This document shows positions 24,025 to 32,856 of a stretch of DNA of 36,732 nt, in pieces. The stretch comes from an uncultured Gammaproteobacteria bacterium. GTDB lineage: Bacteria; Pseudomonadota; Gammaproteobacteria; Arenicellales; JAANXG01. The notes under the pieces were generated by a model, which was not told the DNA's origin, searched no databases, and was given only the letters and a program-made list of their open reading frames with translations. The stretch lies in NCBI GenBank assembly GCA_945787105.1, contig CALZGZ010000209.1, forward strand, positions 1-36,732, written 5' to 3'. Made by a program: the position numbers and the translations under genes. Within the stretch, counting starts at the first letter, position 1; each line of letters begins with the position of its first letter.

Positions 24025-25341
24025 CTAGCCGGTTTTTAACGGCGTTATGACAAGAACTTGGCCCGTCCCCAATTGATCCGCTACCCATTTATCGCCTGTT
24101 TGTGACGCGTCTGCAATGCGCACAGCGCGTGCGCTCTTGGCGCGGTAGAGTGCAGCGTCGGCTGCCCGCAGCAGGTCTGACGACATCTTGTTCGATGGTG
24201 TAAGTTTGGTGCTCGCGACGCCGGTGCTGATTGTGAGGATCCCTTGGGCATTGGGCGAGTTGTGTTGGATCTTGAGCGTCTCCACAGCGCGCCGCATGGC
24301 ATTGGCAACATTGTGTGCTCCACGCATATCGGTATTTGGCAGTAACACCACAAATTCGTCTCCTCCATAGCGCGCCACCAAGTCGCCGGGGCGGCGGGCA
24401 TTGTTACGTAGGGTCTGGGCTATCTTGGTGAGGCAGTTATCGCCGTATTGGTGTCCGAAGTTATCGTTGTATTCTTTGAAATTGTTAACGTCGATCATCA
24501 CGAGAGCGAGCGGCTCGGAGCTTCGGATTGCGCGCCGTAACTCCCGTTTATAGATCACATCGAAACACCGGCGGTTTGGTATTGCCGTCAAACCATCCCG
24601 CAGCGACAGCTGCTGAAAGATTTTGCTCACTCGGCTCAGCTCCGACATGGTTGATCGAATACGTCTCACCGCGGGGCGGAAGATGAACAAGGCTTCAAGC
24701 GCCAACACAAGGAGTGCGATCGCCATCAGCAACAGTTCAATCCGTTGCAGTTTGGCTACACGTGCTGCGGCCTCGTTCTCGTAGACTTGGACGATTTGAT
24801 CCATGGTGTCCAGAAAGCGGCCCTCGCGACGCAGCATTGTGAGATTCTGTGGGCCCAATTCGATGGGAGTAGCGTCTGCCACCTCGCCCCTCGCAACCAC
24901 TTCGTCGGCGACCGTTTTGATTGCAATGAAATGTGGCTTGAGACTGGCAAACAACCCTTGGATTTCCGGGCTGTTTTTACCGCGTAGTCCCAGCCCCCGA
25001 TCACCGAATCGCAGGCCGTCGTGGGATCGTTGCCAAAGGGCGATATCATTCTTCAGGGTGATGATACGCGCACGCAATCGGTCGATGTTTGTTTCGCGCT
25101 CCGCGGCAAGCACGTGAGCGTGGATTCTCTGCGATAGCATGCGCTGTCTCCCGGCGATGTTAATCGTACGCGCATCCTGCTCTTGCAGCTTAAGCGAGAA
25201 TTGAACCAAGACCTGTCCGGCTACAATCAGTGCCGCCACCAGACTTAGGGCGAGCACGTAGCGGACAGTGAATACCCTTGCGGGCTCCCTTTCATGCGAA
25301 TCCTTCTTCTGTACTTTTTGCTGGGCTTGTCGTGTGCTCAA
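24025..25341 (-). CDS. Diguanylate cyclase with periplasmic PilJ-type sensor
   Basis: A 438-residue inner-membrane protein that should make c-di-GMP. A first helix (about 26-47) is followed by a periplasmic helical domain beginning 'INIAGRQRMLSQR' (60-72), the P-box motif also found twice in the protein at 7.9 kb. A second helix spans about 200-221, then comes the GGDEF domain (about 245-405) with 'RYGGDEF' (326-330). Its I-site 'RPGD' (317-320) lies five residues before GGDEF, so product inhibition is expected. The start is TTG with GGGGA eight bases upstream. It is divergent from the PilZ gene. Confidence 0.94.
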   Translation of the reverse strand: MSTRQAQQKVQKKDSHEREPARVFTVRYVLALSLVAALIVAGQVLVQFSLKLQEQDARTINIAGRQRMLSQRIHAHVLAAERETNIDRLRARIITLKNDIALWQRSHDGLRFGDRGLGLRGKNSPEIQGLFASLKPHFIAIKTVADEVVARGEVADATPIELGPQNLTMLRREGRFLDTMDQIVQVYENEAAARVAKLQRIELLLMAIALLVLALEALFIFRPAVRRIRSTMSELSRVSKIFQQLSLRDGLTAIPNRRCFDVIYKRELRRAIRSSEPLALVMIDVNNFKEYNDNFGHQYGDNCLTKIAQTLRNNARRPGDLVARYGGDEFVVLLPNTDMRGAHNVANAMRRAVETLKIQHNSPNAQGILTISTGVASTKLTPSNKMSSDLLRAADAALYRAKSARAVRIADASQTGDKWVADQLGTGQVLVITPLKTG

Positions 25342-25748
25342 ATCGTGTCCCCATTCATGGTAGCGCGCGCCGCACGTTGCAAGGAAATAGGACGCCTCGC
25401 CTTTATCAGCGAATCATCGGCTACTGATGCCGTGTCGGAAACGGCTCTCCTTGGACAACACTGGGCCCCCCACTGTCTGCATTGGGCAACGAATGCCCAC
25501 GGGATTACTATGCTTTACTAAAAATAGACTAAGACGGAAGGAAAATCGCACCCTCGTACTTGGAATAAACTCTTTGCAACGGCGCCGGCAAGACGTATGG
25601 TCACTTCTAGTCGATAAACGGCATTACACTTCGGTCCCAAGCTCATTTCTTCGCGTGAGTGCAGCCGTCTGTCGAAAGTTGTTTTACTTTCTCGCTAACA
25701 TTGCTTCAGCTTCTCGGTTTGCCGGAAATTTATGTGGCCAGCTATCAC
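25342..25748. other. Divergent promoter region of the GGDEF and PilZ genes
   Basis: No gene is evident in these 407 bp. TGTCCCCATT at 25347-25356 resembles the core of the GACCCCATT repeats. Reading frames upstream of 25749 in the PilZ frame show no family similarity. Confidence 0.45.
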
Positions 25749-26225
25749 ATGACGGAGTGGAATTCTTGCCTCGAATGGCAGGAGAAACGACAATACGACC
25801 GGGTTACCACGAATCTAGAGGCGCAGGTTCGTAACCGCACGATCGAGTTCGCATACCGCGATCTGGACCGTGGACAGGGGGACCCTGGATTGGGGGTACG
25901 CTCCCAGATAGCGGACTTGTCGTTTGTGGGGAGCAGGCTTAGTGGGGACCGGTTGCTGGGGTTGCAGGGGCATTGCCTCGAACTGACCCTGTTGGTGCCG
26001 GATGGAGAACTTTTTGCGCTGCTCGCGCACGTAGTGCGTGTCTCGCAAATCCACCAACGTGGATACCATCTCGGGCTGCGTTTCTTCCGGGTATCGGTTC
26101 AAGACCAGTTGCGGTTGACGCGTACCCTCCACGCTCTGGATCGTGCCATGAGACTCCGAAGTCGTCCGCTGTCTCCATTTAGAAGCACTAAGAAAAAGAC
26201 TGTCGCGACCAAAATCTATTTGTGA
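25749..26225 (+). CDS. PilZ-domain c-di-GMP-binding protein
   Basis: A PilZ receptor of about 158 residues from ATG 25749; the frame is open 30 codons further upstream, without family similarity. Both c-di-GMP contacts are present: 'RQYDR' (the RxxxR loop, in 'EKRQYDRVTT') and 'DLSFVG' (DxSxxG). They are followed by the conserved strand 'YHLGLRFFRV'. The C-terminal tail is basic. There is no output domain, so it should act by binding a partner. Its head-to-head position with a diguanylate cyclase suggests they serve one pathway. The ribosome binding site is poor, so the start is uncertain. Confidence 0.85.
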   Translation: MTEWNSCLEWQEKRQYDRVTTNLEAQVRNRTIEFAYRDLDRGQGDPGLGVRSQIADLSFVGSRLSGDRLLGLQGHCLELTLLVPDGELFALLAHVVRVSQIHQRGYHLGLRFFRVSVQDQLRLTRTLHALDRAMRLRSRPLSPFRSTKKKTVATKIYL

Positions 26226-26376
26226 AGGGATAGCAACGCCTATCCCGCTGCACCACAACGGTCCGCTTGTCTGACGAATATGGAGCCTATCTGGACTAAC
26301 CCACAATTCAACTTCTCACAAGACGCAACGTGAACTCGAAGGGATAGAAAATGGTATCTCGCTGCACCGTAGCAAC
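26224..26376. repeat. Imperfect ~37-bp direct repeat, two copies
   Basis: GAAGGGATAG-AA followed by TATC(C/T)CGCTGCACC occurs at 26224-26260 and 26338-26374, 114 bp apart. The first copy overlaps the PilZ stop codon. Behind the second lies AAGCCC-N8-GCGGGCTTTG (26377-26400), which could be a rho-independent-type stop for the PilZ transcript but lacks a clean T run. The rest of 26401-26636 holds nothing I recognise. Confidence 0.5.
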
Positions 26377-26636
26377 AAGCCCCCCCAGATGCGGGCTTTG
26401 TCGTCATCTGCCATAGCGGGGTGCCGATTAACGGCCAGCGAGTCCCGGGTTCGAGCCATGTAATAGAGGCGCTTAGACCCACTCCCGGGCGTCCCCGCAA
26501 CTACCCCGCCCCCCTCGGCCATGCGGCAACTCGATTGGCACGGACACAAACGTTTATCCTCCTCGACTGCGTTGTTTTGGTCTAGACTGTTGTATACCTG
26601 TCCCAACCCGAGTGTCTTGATCGACTCATTGTTCTG

Positions 26637-27467
26637 ATGCGCGAATTGGGTTTCAAACACGTCTTCCATCCATCGGATTTTTCCAAGGCAAGTGAAATCG
26701 CCTACGACCATGCCCTGAAAATCGCTTTGGCGGGAGAGGTCACGCTCACTGTCGTGCATGTCAATTCTGCGTCCGTGGATAAAGGCAGCTTTCCCAGTGC
26801 CCGCAAAAAATTGATGCGTTGGCAAGTGATTCCACCCAATGGATGCGTGCCGGAGAAAATCAGCAGTGGTTTGTGTGTAAAAAAAATTAAGTTGACGGAC
26901 CCCGATCCCGTACAGGCGATTGTGCGGCGCCTGGAAGAAAAACCCGCCTGCCTGATGGTTCTGGCTAATAGTCGCCAAGACAACCGCCCGCGGTGGATGA
27001 ACAAGGCCGTCTCAGAACCGATTGCCCGCGACTCGCGCACCATGACGTTGTTCCTGCCCCACGGGGCACGGGGATTTGTAGACCATGACACGGGTAACGT
27101 GACGCTGCGCCGGGTATTGATCGCAGTTGACCGCAAACCGGACCCACAACATGCGATATACGCCGCTGTGAAATTAGCGGACCTGCTCGGGTGTTACCGT
27201 GGCGTGACTTTTACCAAGGTTCACGTGGGCAGGGAAAACAATGTGCCTGAACCATTACTGCCCCAAGACGAGCGCTGGTCATGGATGTGCACGGTTCGTA
27301 AGGGTGACGTCGTGACCGAAATCCTCAGCGTGGCGACGAATATGCTCGCGGATCTGATCGTGCTCACTACGCAGGGACACGATGGATTTCTCGACGCCTT
27401 GCGTGGCAGCACCACAGAACGCATAGTGCGCGCGGCACACTGTCCGGTGCTTGCGGTCCCCGCCTAG
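26637..27467 (+). CDS. Tandem universal stress protein (UspA superfamily)
   Basis: A 276-residue cytoplasmic protein with two Usp folds. The first (about 5-145) begins 'KHVFHPSDFSKASEIAYDHAL' and is diverged, with no clear ATP loop. The second (about 155-276) begins 'RRVLIAVDRKPD' and ends with 'TQGHDGFLDALRGSTTERIV' then 'CPVLAVPA'. This carries the G-x9-G-(S/T) nucleotide motif, so it probably binds ATP. Tandem Usp proteins of this type are common in proteobacteria near respiratory and redox-stress genes. It converges on the di-haem cyclase gene with a 31-bp gap. Confidence 0.9.
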   Translation: MRELGFKHVFHPSDFSKASEIAYDHALKIALAGEVTLTVVHVNSASVDKGSFPSARKKLMRWQVIPPNGCVPEKISSGLCVKKIKLTDPDPVQAIVRRLEEKPACLMVLANSRQDNRPRWMNKAVSEPIARDSRTMTLFLPHGARGFVDHDTGNVTLRRVLIAVDRKPDPQHAIYAAVKLADLLGCYRGVTFTKVHVGRENNVPEPLLPQDERWSWMCTVRKGDVVTEILSVATNMLADLIVLTTQGHDGFLDALRGSTTERIVRAAHCPVLAVPA

Positions 27468-27498
27468 CGAATGATCGTGGAAAACGCGTTCCGCTCCT

Positions 27499-29289
27499 TT
27501 AGACCTTGGAGAGCGAGGTCGATTCTTCGTCATCCGGCGCCGATGCCGAACTCACCCGGTTCTTGCCTAGTCCCTTGGCGCGGTAGAGAGCGGAATCCGC
27601 GGTTTCGACGAGTTCGCGCACACTTGTGGCATGCACGGGACAGCACGCAATGCCAATGCTGAGTGTGCACTTTATGGTTTTGCCGGCTATTGCCATGCCC
27701 TCGTTCTCGGTCTCCGAGCGGATCCGCTCGGCCACCACCCAGGCGGCTTTCTCGTCCGTCTCCGGCAGGATAACGGCAAATTCCTCGCCGCCGTATCGCG
27801 ACACGATGTCGACTTCCCTCACACAGCGAACAAGGATCTTTGCGATCTGTGTCAGGACGGCATCACCAGTTGGGTGACCATGCGCGTCGTTGATCCGCTT
27901 GAAGTCATCCAAATCGATCATTAGAAGTGCATGTTTTTGGCCGTAACGGATGTATCTTCCGGTCTCCTCGTGTATCGCTTGTTGAAAGTATCGCAGGGTG
28001 TAGAGTTGGGTCAGCTCATCAGTAATAGCGAGGGAATAAAGACGCGCGTTCTCCAACGCAACCGAGACGTGGGTGCGCAGGGCGTCGAACAGTTGAATTT
28101 CACTGTCCGCAAATGACTCGCCCGCAATCTTACGCGCATACAACAGTCCGGTGTCTTTGTCCTTTGTCCGCAGAGGCACCAGAATCGCGTTTTTGTCGTC
28201 GAAGTAGGCGGTCTCTTTGATTTCCCCTGCGACCCACCGATTCAGTATCTCAGGTTCGACCAGATCCTCGACTTGTTCGGAATAGTCTTTAAAGGTCTTG
28301 CAGACCGTAGCCGAGTCACCGGCAGTGCGAACATTGACTTGGACTCCATCGTCTTCCCGCGCCAGGAATACGATAGCGCCCAGCGAAATGTCCGAAAACG
28401 AATCCGTCACGATATCCAGGATTATGGTTCTGAGCTGATCGAGGTCGATGCTGCGCGTAACGCGTTCGACGATCGAATAGAGCGTGGAAAGCTCGATAGT
28501 TTTGCTCTTGATCTCCTGCACATAGCGCCGCGTGTCAACGACCATTGCATTGAACGCGCCGGCCAGTTCACCTAATTCACCGCCAACGACGGTATCGATG
28601 TGCGTCTCGAAGTCTTGTTTGCGGATTCGGCGAATACCTACGAGTAGCTGATCCACCGGACGCTGGACAAGTTGCTGTACGATGATAATGATGAGACCGA
28701 AGATCGCCACCAGTGTTATCGTGCCTGCCCCAACGAGAGAATTCTGAACCTGCGTTATCCGGGTCATGTCCTCCCCCGTGTCTTGATCCACGACCAGGAC
28801 GCCCAGATATTTAGCATCGTCCCCATGACATTGGCGGCACGGGACCTCATTCTCGATGAGATTCATCGACTTCAATGTTGTTGAATGCTCCGTGTCTATT
28901 AGAGTCGTCTGTGTTACAGGCTTCACGTCTGAGGAATGACACACAGCGCAGGCTGGGTGCGTCTGCGCGACGGTTTTTCCGATCTTGGCGGGATTCGAAG
29001 ATAAACGGATGGTACCTTCCTTGGAAACAACCGAAATATCAGTCAGCTCGGTCCGGTCTTGGATCAGAGAAATCGTATCCTGCGCGGTATTCTCGACGTT
29101 ACGCAGCATCTGGTTACGTATCGCCGATTTGACGATTTGATTGACCAGAAGGGTCTCGTCTCGCGCTCGATCGATGACGTGCGCTTCCTGCTGCTTGAAT
29201 AACCAGCCGAGGGAAAGCGAGATCGAGAGCAGGAGCACAATGAGAATGGGCACCATCAGACGGACATTGAGCTTCTCATACCAATGCAT
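27499..29289 (-). CDS. Di-haem c-type cytochrome diguanylate cyclase (HAMP-GAF-GGDEF)
   Basis: A 596-residue membrane-bound c-di-GMP synthase. The first helix is at about 11-30. A periplasmic sensor (31-185) has two haem-attachment motifs, 'CAVCH' (114-118) and 'CRQCH' (151-155). The second helix is at about 186-206, HAMP at about 207-258, GAF at about 270-418 and GGDEF at about 425-575 with 'RYGGEEF' (active Glu variant). The I-site 'REVD' (491-494) lies five residues before GGEEF. Covalent haem suggests sensing of redox state, NO, CO or O2 in the periplasm. ATG has GGAG eight bases upstream. Maturation needs a cytochrome c biogenesis system encoded elsewhere. Confidence 0.94.
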   Translation of the reverse strand: MHWYEKLNVRLMVPILIVLLLSISLSLGWLFKQQEAHVIDRARDETLLVNQIVKSAIRNQMLRNVENTAQDTISLIQDRTELTDISVVSKEGTIRLSSNPAKIGKTVAQTHPACAVCHSSDVKPVTQTTLIDTEHSTTLKSMNLIENEVPCRQCHGDDAKYLGVLVVDQDTGEDMTRITQVQNSLVGAGTITLVAIFGLIIIIVQQLVQRPVDQLLVGIRRIRKQDFETHIDTVVGGELGELAGAFNAMVVDTRRYVQEIKSKTIELSTLYSIVERVTRSIDLDQLRTIILDIVTDSFSDISLGAIVFLAREDDGVQVNVRTAGDSATVCKTFKDYSEQVEDLVEPEILNRWVAGEIKETAYFDDKNAILVPLRTKDKDTGLLYARKIAGESFADSEIQLFDALRTHVSVALENARLYSLAITDELTQLYTLRYFQQAIHEETGRYIRYGQKHALLMIDLDDFKRINDAHGHPTGDAVLTQIAKILVRCVREVDIVSRYGGEEFAVILPETDEKAAWVVAERIRSETENEGMAIAGKTIKCTLSIGIACCPVHATSVRELVETADSALYRAKGLGKNRVSSASAPDDEESTSLSKV

Positions 29290-29665
29290 GGAGCGTCTCC
29301 GCAGGTAACGTTTCCGCGAGCGGTAATCCGCTACCCACTGTCACAACATCTTTCGACTGATTGAGTATCGACGTGAATCCTAAATTGGGCGCGATTCCAA
29401 CCCATCAATATACTTCTAGCAGGTTTTCGAATGGACTGCATAAGTTATTGATTATCCTGGGGAGATTAATTTAGTTTTGAACTCGCCTGGCTCGGTAGCC
29501 GCAGGTCGAGGCCACGCACCACACATACTGTACTCCGCGGCACTTATGTATCTTGAATATTGGCCTGCACGGCCGAACAAACTAATGTAACGCGAATAAA
29601 TCTGTCCTTCTTTGTCCTGTGGTTGATTACAAGATGATGACCGCGACCGATCAGATATGCTTGAG
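29290..29665. other. Intergenic region with an AATAAATCTGTCCTT repeat
   Basis: AATAAATCTGTCCTT at 29595-29609 is repeated exactly at 31163-31177. The two copies bracket the VOC, ABM and LysE genes. The leftmost part should hold the promoter of the haem cyclase. A 90-codon minus-strand frame at 29452-29724 overlaps the VOC gene and is not convincing. Confidence 0.55.
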
Positions 29666-30079
29666 TCAGTCTTGAACGAATCGTTGGCCCGAGATGGCGG
29701 GGTGATAGAGTGGCTGCACAACATTCCCGGCAGGGTCCTTGCAATGAAAACTGCGCGCGCCGTCGCTGTGATCGTGTGGTTTGTCTAACAGGTCCACGTC
29801 TTTGGATTGTAAATATTCATACCAACGTTGCAGCTCTTCCTTGCTATCCACCACGAAACCGAAGTGATCCAGATATTGGGTGCCGGCCCGCCCTCCTTTG
29901 CGCAGACGACCCAGCGACAGATTATCATTTCCACACGTCAGATAGACGAGGTTGTCGCTGGCGCGGCGCAGTACCTCCATACCCATGATGTCGACGTAAA
30001 AACGCTCACACTGTTCGAGGTTGGGGATCACCAGGGCGAGGTGGCGTAATCCGTTGAAGGGCTTTGGCCTGTCGGTCAT
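29666..30079 (-). CDS. VOC-family (glyoxalase/dioxygenase-like) protein
   Basis: A 137-residue single vicinal-oxygen-chelate domain: 'LRHLALVIPNLEQCERFYVDIMGM' at the N-terminus, 'YLDHFGFVVDSKEEL' in the middle, and 'DPAGNVVQPLYHP' at the end. First and second metal ligands (His) are visible, but the expected Glu in 'GNxxE' is Gln, which may change metal binding or activity. The ATG at 30079 has GGAGG seven bases upstream; the open frame extends further but without similarity. Substrate is unknown. It is divergent from the ABM gene. Confidence 0.88.
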   Translation of the reverse strand: MTDRPKPFNGLRHLALVIPNLEQCERFYVDIMGMEVLRRASDNLVYLTCGNDNLSLGRLRKGGRAGTQYLDHFGFVVDSKEELQRWYEYLQSKDVDLLDKPHDHSDGARSFHCKDPAGNVVQPLYHPAISGQRFVQD

Positions 30080-30139
30080 TTCATTCCTCCATATCATGGT
30101 GTAATTTGTAGCGGTCGATTCTAACCGGGAGTACAACAC
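30080..30139. promoter_or_regulatory. Short divergent promoter region
   Basis: Only 60 bp separate the VOC and ABM start codons. It carries GGAGG for the former (minus strand) and GGGAG for the latter, so the promoters must overlap. This suggests joint control of the two genes. Confidence 0.45.
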
Positions 30140-30442
30140 GTGTACTGTATTGTCGTGAAGACCCAATTGAAGCCGGGCTCGCGGGAGCCATTCCTGAAGG
30201 CGATGCTTGCCAACGCCGAGGCGTCCGTGCGCGAGGAGCCGAAATGCTTGGTGTTCGATGTGCTCGAGGCCCATGAGGAGCCGGACGCATTTTATCTATA
30301 CGAGATCTACACCGATCAGGAAGCACTGCAGGATCACAAGGAGACCGCGCATTACCAATCGACCCGTGCGATCGTCAACGAATTGATTGCTGCTCAGTCG
30401 GTGGTGCGAGCGGAGGTGGTGGCAATGAACCCTGCGCGGTGA
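30140..30442 (+). CDS. ABM-domain (antibiotic biosynthesis monooxygenase-like) protein
   Basis: A 100-residue ferredoxin-like dimeric alpha-beta barrel protein of the YgiN/ABM type. 'YCIVVKTQLKPGSREPFLKAM' and 'FYLYEIYTDQEALQDHKETAHY' are characteristic. Members are quinol monooxygenases, haem-degrading enzymes or small-molecule detoxifiers; the substrate here is unknown. The start is GTG with GGGAG upstream. The pairing with a VOC protein and a nearby exporter hints at metabolite or aldehyde detoxification (inference). Confidence 0.88.
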   Translation: MYCIVVKTQLKPGSREPFLKAMLANAEASVREEPKCLVFDVLEAHEEPDAFYLYEIYTDQEALQDHKETAHYQSTRAIVNELIAAQSVVRAEVVAMNPAR

Positions 30443-30518
30443 GTGCAGGCGAAACGGAGACATTCTACTTTTAAGAAACGCGAAATACCGAGAAAAGTAG
30501 AGCATCCGTTCTGCGGTT

Positions 30519-31151
30519 TCACCGATTACTTGAGTCCGACACCGCCGCAGCGATACCCAGTCCGATCAACAGGCCGCCGGCAAGCCGGCGTTGACCGCGA
30601 ACGACTTTGGGATGCCGTAACCATGTGCGCGCCACACCGGAGCCAAGTGCATAGGTGCCGTCGGTGATAATACCCAATGTCAGCAGAACAATACCCAGTA
30701 CGAACACCTGCAGCGCCGGCTCTCCTTTTGACGGATCAATAAATTGCGGTAGCAGCGCGAACAAAAATAGCGCGACCTTTGGATTGAGAAGTTGCAGCAT
30801 GATCCCCTCTACCCAGATCCGCCGTAACGTCTTCGTAGCCGTGACTTTAGAAGGTTGATGCGCTTGTGTTGCCGTGAATCTGCGAATACCGAGGTAGATT
30901 AAATACGCCGCACCCAGGTACTTTACCATGTTGAACGCTAGTGCCGATGTAACCAGCAGCGTCGATAGACCGAGTGCCGCAGCAGTTACGTGACAAAGCG
31001 TCCCGCTGGCGATACCCAAGGTGGCGGCAACGCCTGCCGCAGGACCGCCGTCGAGGCTGCGCGTCACGATATACAACACAGCGGGTCCAGGCGTAATCAG
31101 CAGCACGAAACACGCTACAAGAAAAACAACTAACGTTGTTGTATCAGGCAT
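30519..31151 (-). CDS. LysE/RhtB-family amino-acid exporter
   Basis: A 210-residue inner-membrane protein with about six helices. The N-terminal 'LITPGPAVLYIVTRSL' and the central 'LKTLRRIWVEGIMLQLLNPKVALF'-like segment (about residues 105-130) are diagnostic of the RhtB branch. It would export amino acids or similar small compounds by proton antiport. The substrate cannot be told from sequence. It lies 76 bp from the ABM gene, convergent. Confidence 0.93.
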   Translation of the reverse strand: MPDTTTLVVFLVACFVLLITPGPAVLYIVTRSLDGGPAAGVAATLGIASGTLCHVTAAALGLSTLLVTSALAFNMVKYLGAAYLIYLGIRRFTATQAHQPSKVTATKTLRRIWVEGIMLQLLNPKVALFLFALLPQFIDPSKGEPALQVFVLGIVLLTLGIITDGTYALGSGVARTWLRHPKVVRGQRRLAGGLLIGLGIAAAVSDSSNR

Positions 31152-31162
31152 CCTGAGAGAAA

Positions 31163-31177
31163 AATAAATCTGTCCTT
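31163..31177. repeat. AATAAATCTGTCCTT, second copy
   Basis: An exact 15-bp match to 29595-29609 in the same orientation, about 1.57 kb apart, just upstream of the LysE gene. It resembles GGACAGATTTATT words common near REP-associated transposases. Confidence 0.6.
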
Positions 31178-31192
31178 AAGTATTCATACCGG

Positions 31193-32719
31193 CTACATCT
31201 GTGCGCCGACCTGCCACGGAACGAACTCCGCATCGCCGAACCCGAGTTCCTCGGACTTCGTCTTTTCGCCGCTGGCGACGGCGAGCATTTTCTGGAAGAT
31301 GCGCTCGCCGACCTGTTCCAAGCTCTCCGTGCCGTCAATAATTGTGCCGCAGTTGATGTCCATGTCGTCGACCATGTGATGATAGATGGGTGTGTTGGTG
31401 GCCATTTTTATACTCGGTACCGGCTTGTTGCCGTAGACCGAGCCACGGCCGGTGGTGAAACATACCAGGTTGCAGCCCGACGCCACCTCGCCGGTGATGG
31501 AGCAGGGGTCATAGCCGGGACTGTCCATGAACGAAAAACCCTTGGTGGTGATCGGTTCGGCGTACCTGTAGACCCCCATCAGCTTGGTGGAGCCGCCCTT
31601 GGCCACCGCGCCCAAGGATTTCTCGAGGATGGTGGTCAGGCCACCGGCTTTGTTGCCCGGTGACGGGTTGTTGTTCATGCTGCCGTGATTCTTGGCAGTG
31701 TAGTCCTCCCACCAGCGGATACGTTCGATCAGCTTGTCACCGATCTTGCGGGATGCGGCGCGGCGGGTGAGCAAGTGCTCGGCGCCATAGATCTCAGGGG
31801 TTTCCGCCAGCACCCCCGAGCCGCCGTGGCGCACTAGGGTGTCGACGGCGAGTCCCAACGCAGGATTGGCGCTGATGCCTGAGTAGCCGTCCGAGCCGCC
31901 GCACTGCAGCGCCACCGTTAGCTCCGACACCGGCACGGTGCGGCGCTGCAGGGCGTTAGCGCGCGGCAGCACGTTGGCGAACCAAGTTATCGCTTGCTCC
32001 ACGGTTTTGCGTGTGCCGCCTTGTTTCTGGATGGTGGTGTAGTGGAAGGTGTCCGCCGGAGGTCGGTCGCCGGCTTTGACCATGAGTGGAATCTGGTTGG
32101 CTTCGCAGCCGAGCCCCAGCATCAACACCGCGGCAAAGTTGGGATGCCGGGCATGACCCCACACGGTCCGCTGCAGCATGCGGAAACCCTCATCGTCAGT
32201 GGCGACGCAACAACCGGCGCCGTGGACGATAGGGACAATGCCGTCGATGTTTGGATACTCGTCGAGCATGCCGCGTTTCTCCACCTCGCGGGCAATGTGC
32301 CGCGCAACGGTGGCGGAGCAATTCACGGAGGTGACAATGCCGATGTAATTGCGCGTGCCGATCCGACCATCCTCACGCACAAAACCTTCAAAGGTGGCGC
32401 GATCCGTGTCCGTAACCATGTCGGTCTCGGTCAGATCCGCGCCGAAGGCGTAGTCTCGCTCGAACTCTCCCATACAGACATTGTGCACATGCACATGCGC
32501 GCCCGGAGAAATGTATTCGGATGCGAAACCGATGATCTGACCGTACTTGATCACCGGCGAATCCTTTTCAATCGCCTCGACGGCGAGCTTGTGGCCGCGC
32601 GGGATCGGCGCGCACGCAGTGACGGAGACCGGCGCCACGGTTTGGCCCTTGGCGATGTCTTTTAGTGCGACGGCGACGTTATCCTGGGGGCTTAGGCGGA
32701 TTGAAGCATTCGATGCCAT
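31193..32719 (-). CDS. UxaA/GarD-family dehydratase (altronate/galactarate hydrolyase)
   Basis: An enzyme of about 508 residues predicted to dehydrate a sugar acid. Residues about 5-95 are a SAF-type domain ('DNVAVALKDIAKGQTV'). The rest is the UxaA catalytic region, with 'GRIGTRNYIGIVTSVNCSAT', 'VHGAGCCV', 'LGLGCEANQI', 'ALQCGGSDGYSGISANPALG' and 'DSPGYDPCSITGEVASGCN', including the conserved Cys residues. Whether it prefers altronate, galactarate or another aldarate cannot be settled. ATG 32719 has AAGGA about nine bases upstream and is preferred over GTG 32728. No other uronate catabolic gene lies nearby. Confidence 0.93.
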   Translation of the reverse strand: MASNASIRLSPQDNVAVALKDIAKGQTVAPVSVTACAPIPRGHKLAVEAIEKDSPVIKYGQIIGFASEYISPGAHVHVHNVCMGEFERDYAFGADLTETDMVTDTDRATFEGFVREDGRIGTRNYIGIVTSVNCSATVARHIAREVEKRGMLDEYPNIDGIVPIVHGAGCCVATDDEGFRMLQRTVWGHARHPNFAAVLMLGLGCEANQIPLMVKAGDRPPADTFHYTTIQKQGGTRKTVEQAITWFANVLPRANALQRRTVPVSELTVALQCGGSDGYSGISANPALGLAVDTLVRHGGSGVLAETPEIYGAEHLLTRRAASRKIGDKLIERIRWWEDYTAKNHGSMNNNPSPGNKAGGLTTILEKSLGAVAKGGSTKLMGVYRYAEPITTKGFSFMDSPGYDPCSITGEVASGCNLVCFTTGRGSVYGNKPVPSIKMATNTPIYHHMVDDMDINCGTIIDGTESLEQVGERIFQKMLAVASGEKTKSEELGFGDAEFVPWQVGAQM

Positions 32720-32856
32720 CGAATTCACTCCTTGGTTACCGATACAAGGGCAGGCTAGGTTGTTAGTTAGAGGTTAGCAGAAGTTGAACCACGGCGGTAT
32801 TGGGTCAAGAACCTTATACTCAGCAGCAGGTGCGAGCTAAAATGGCACACCTGAAA

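Noticed and set aside
26440-26475. tRNA-like TPsiC arm (GGGTTCGAGCC)
   Set aside because: The bases around GTTCGA do not form the 5-bp arm, and no acceptor stem, anticodon arm or D arm can be placed around it.
26316-26978. 220-codon antisense frame over the Usp gene start
   Set aside because: The opposite strand encodes a clear Usp fold; the antisense product shows no domain.
31994-32665. 223-codon antisense frame inside the UxaA-family gene
   Set aside because: Mirror of a strongly conserved enzyme; codon bias of the real gene explains its openness.
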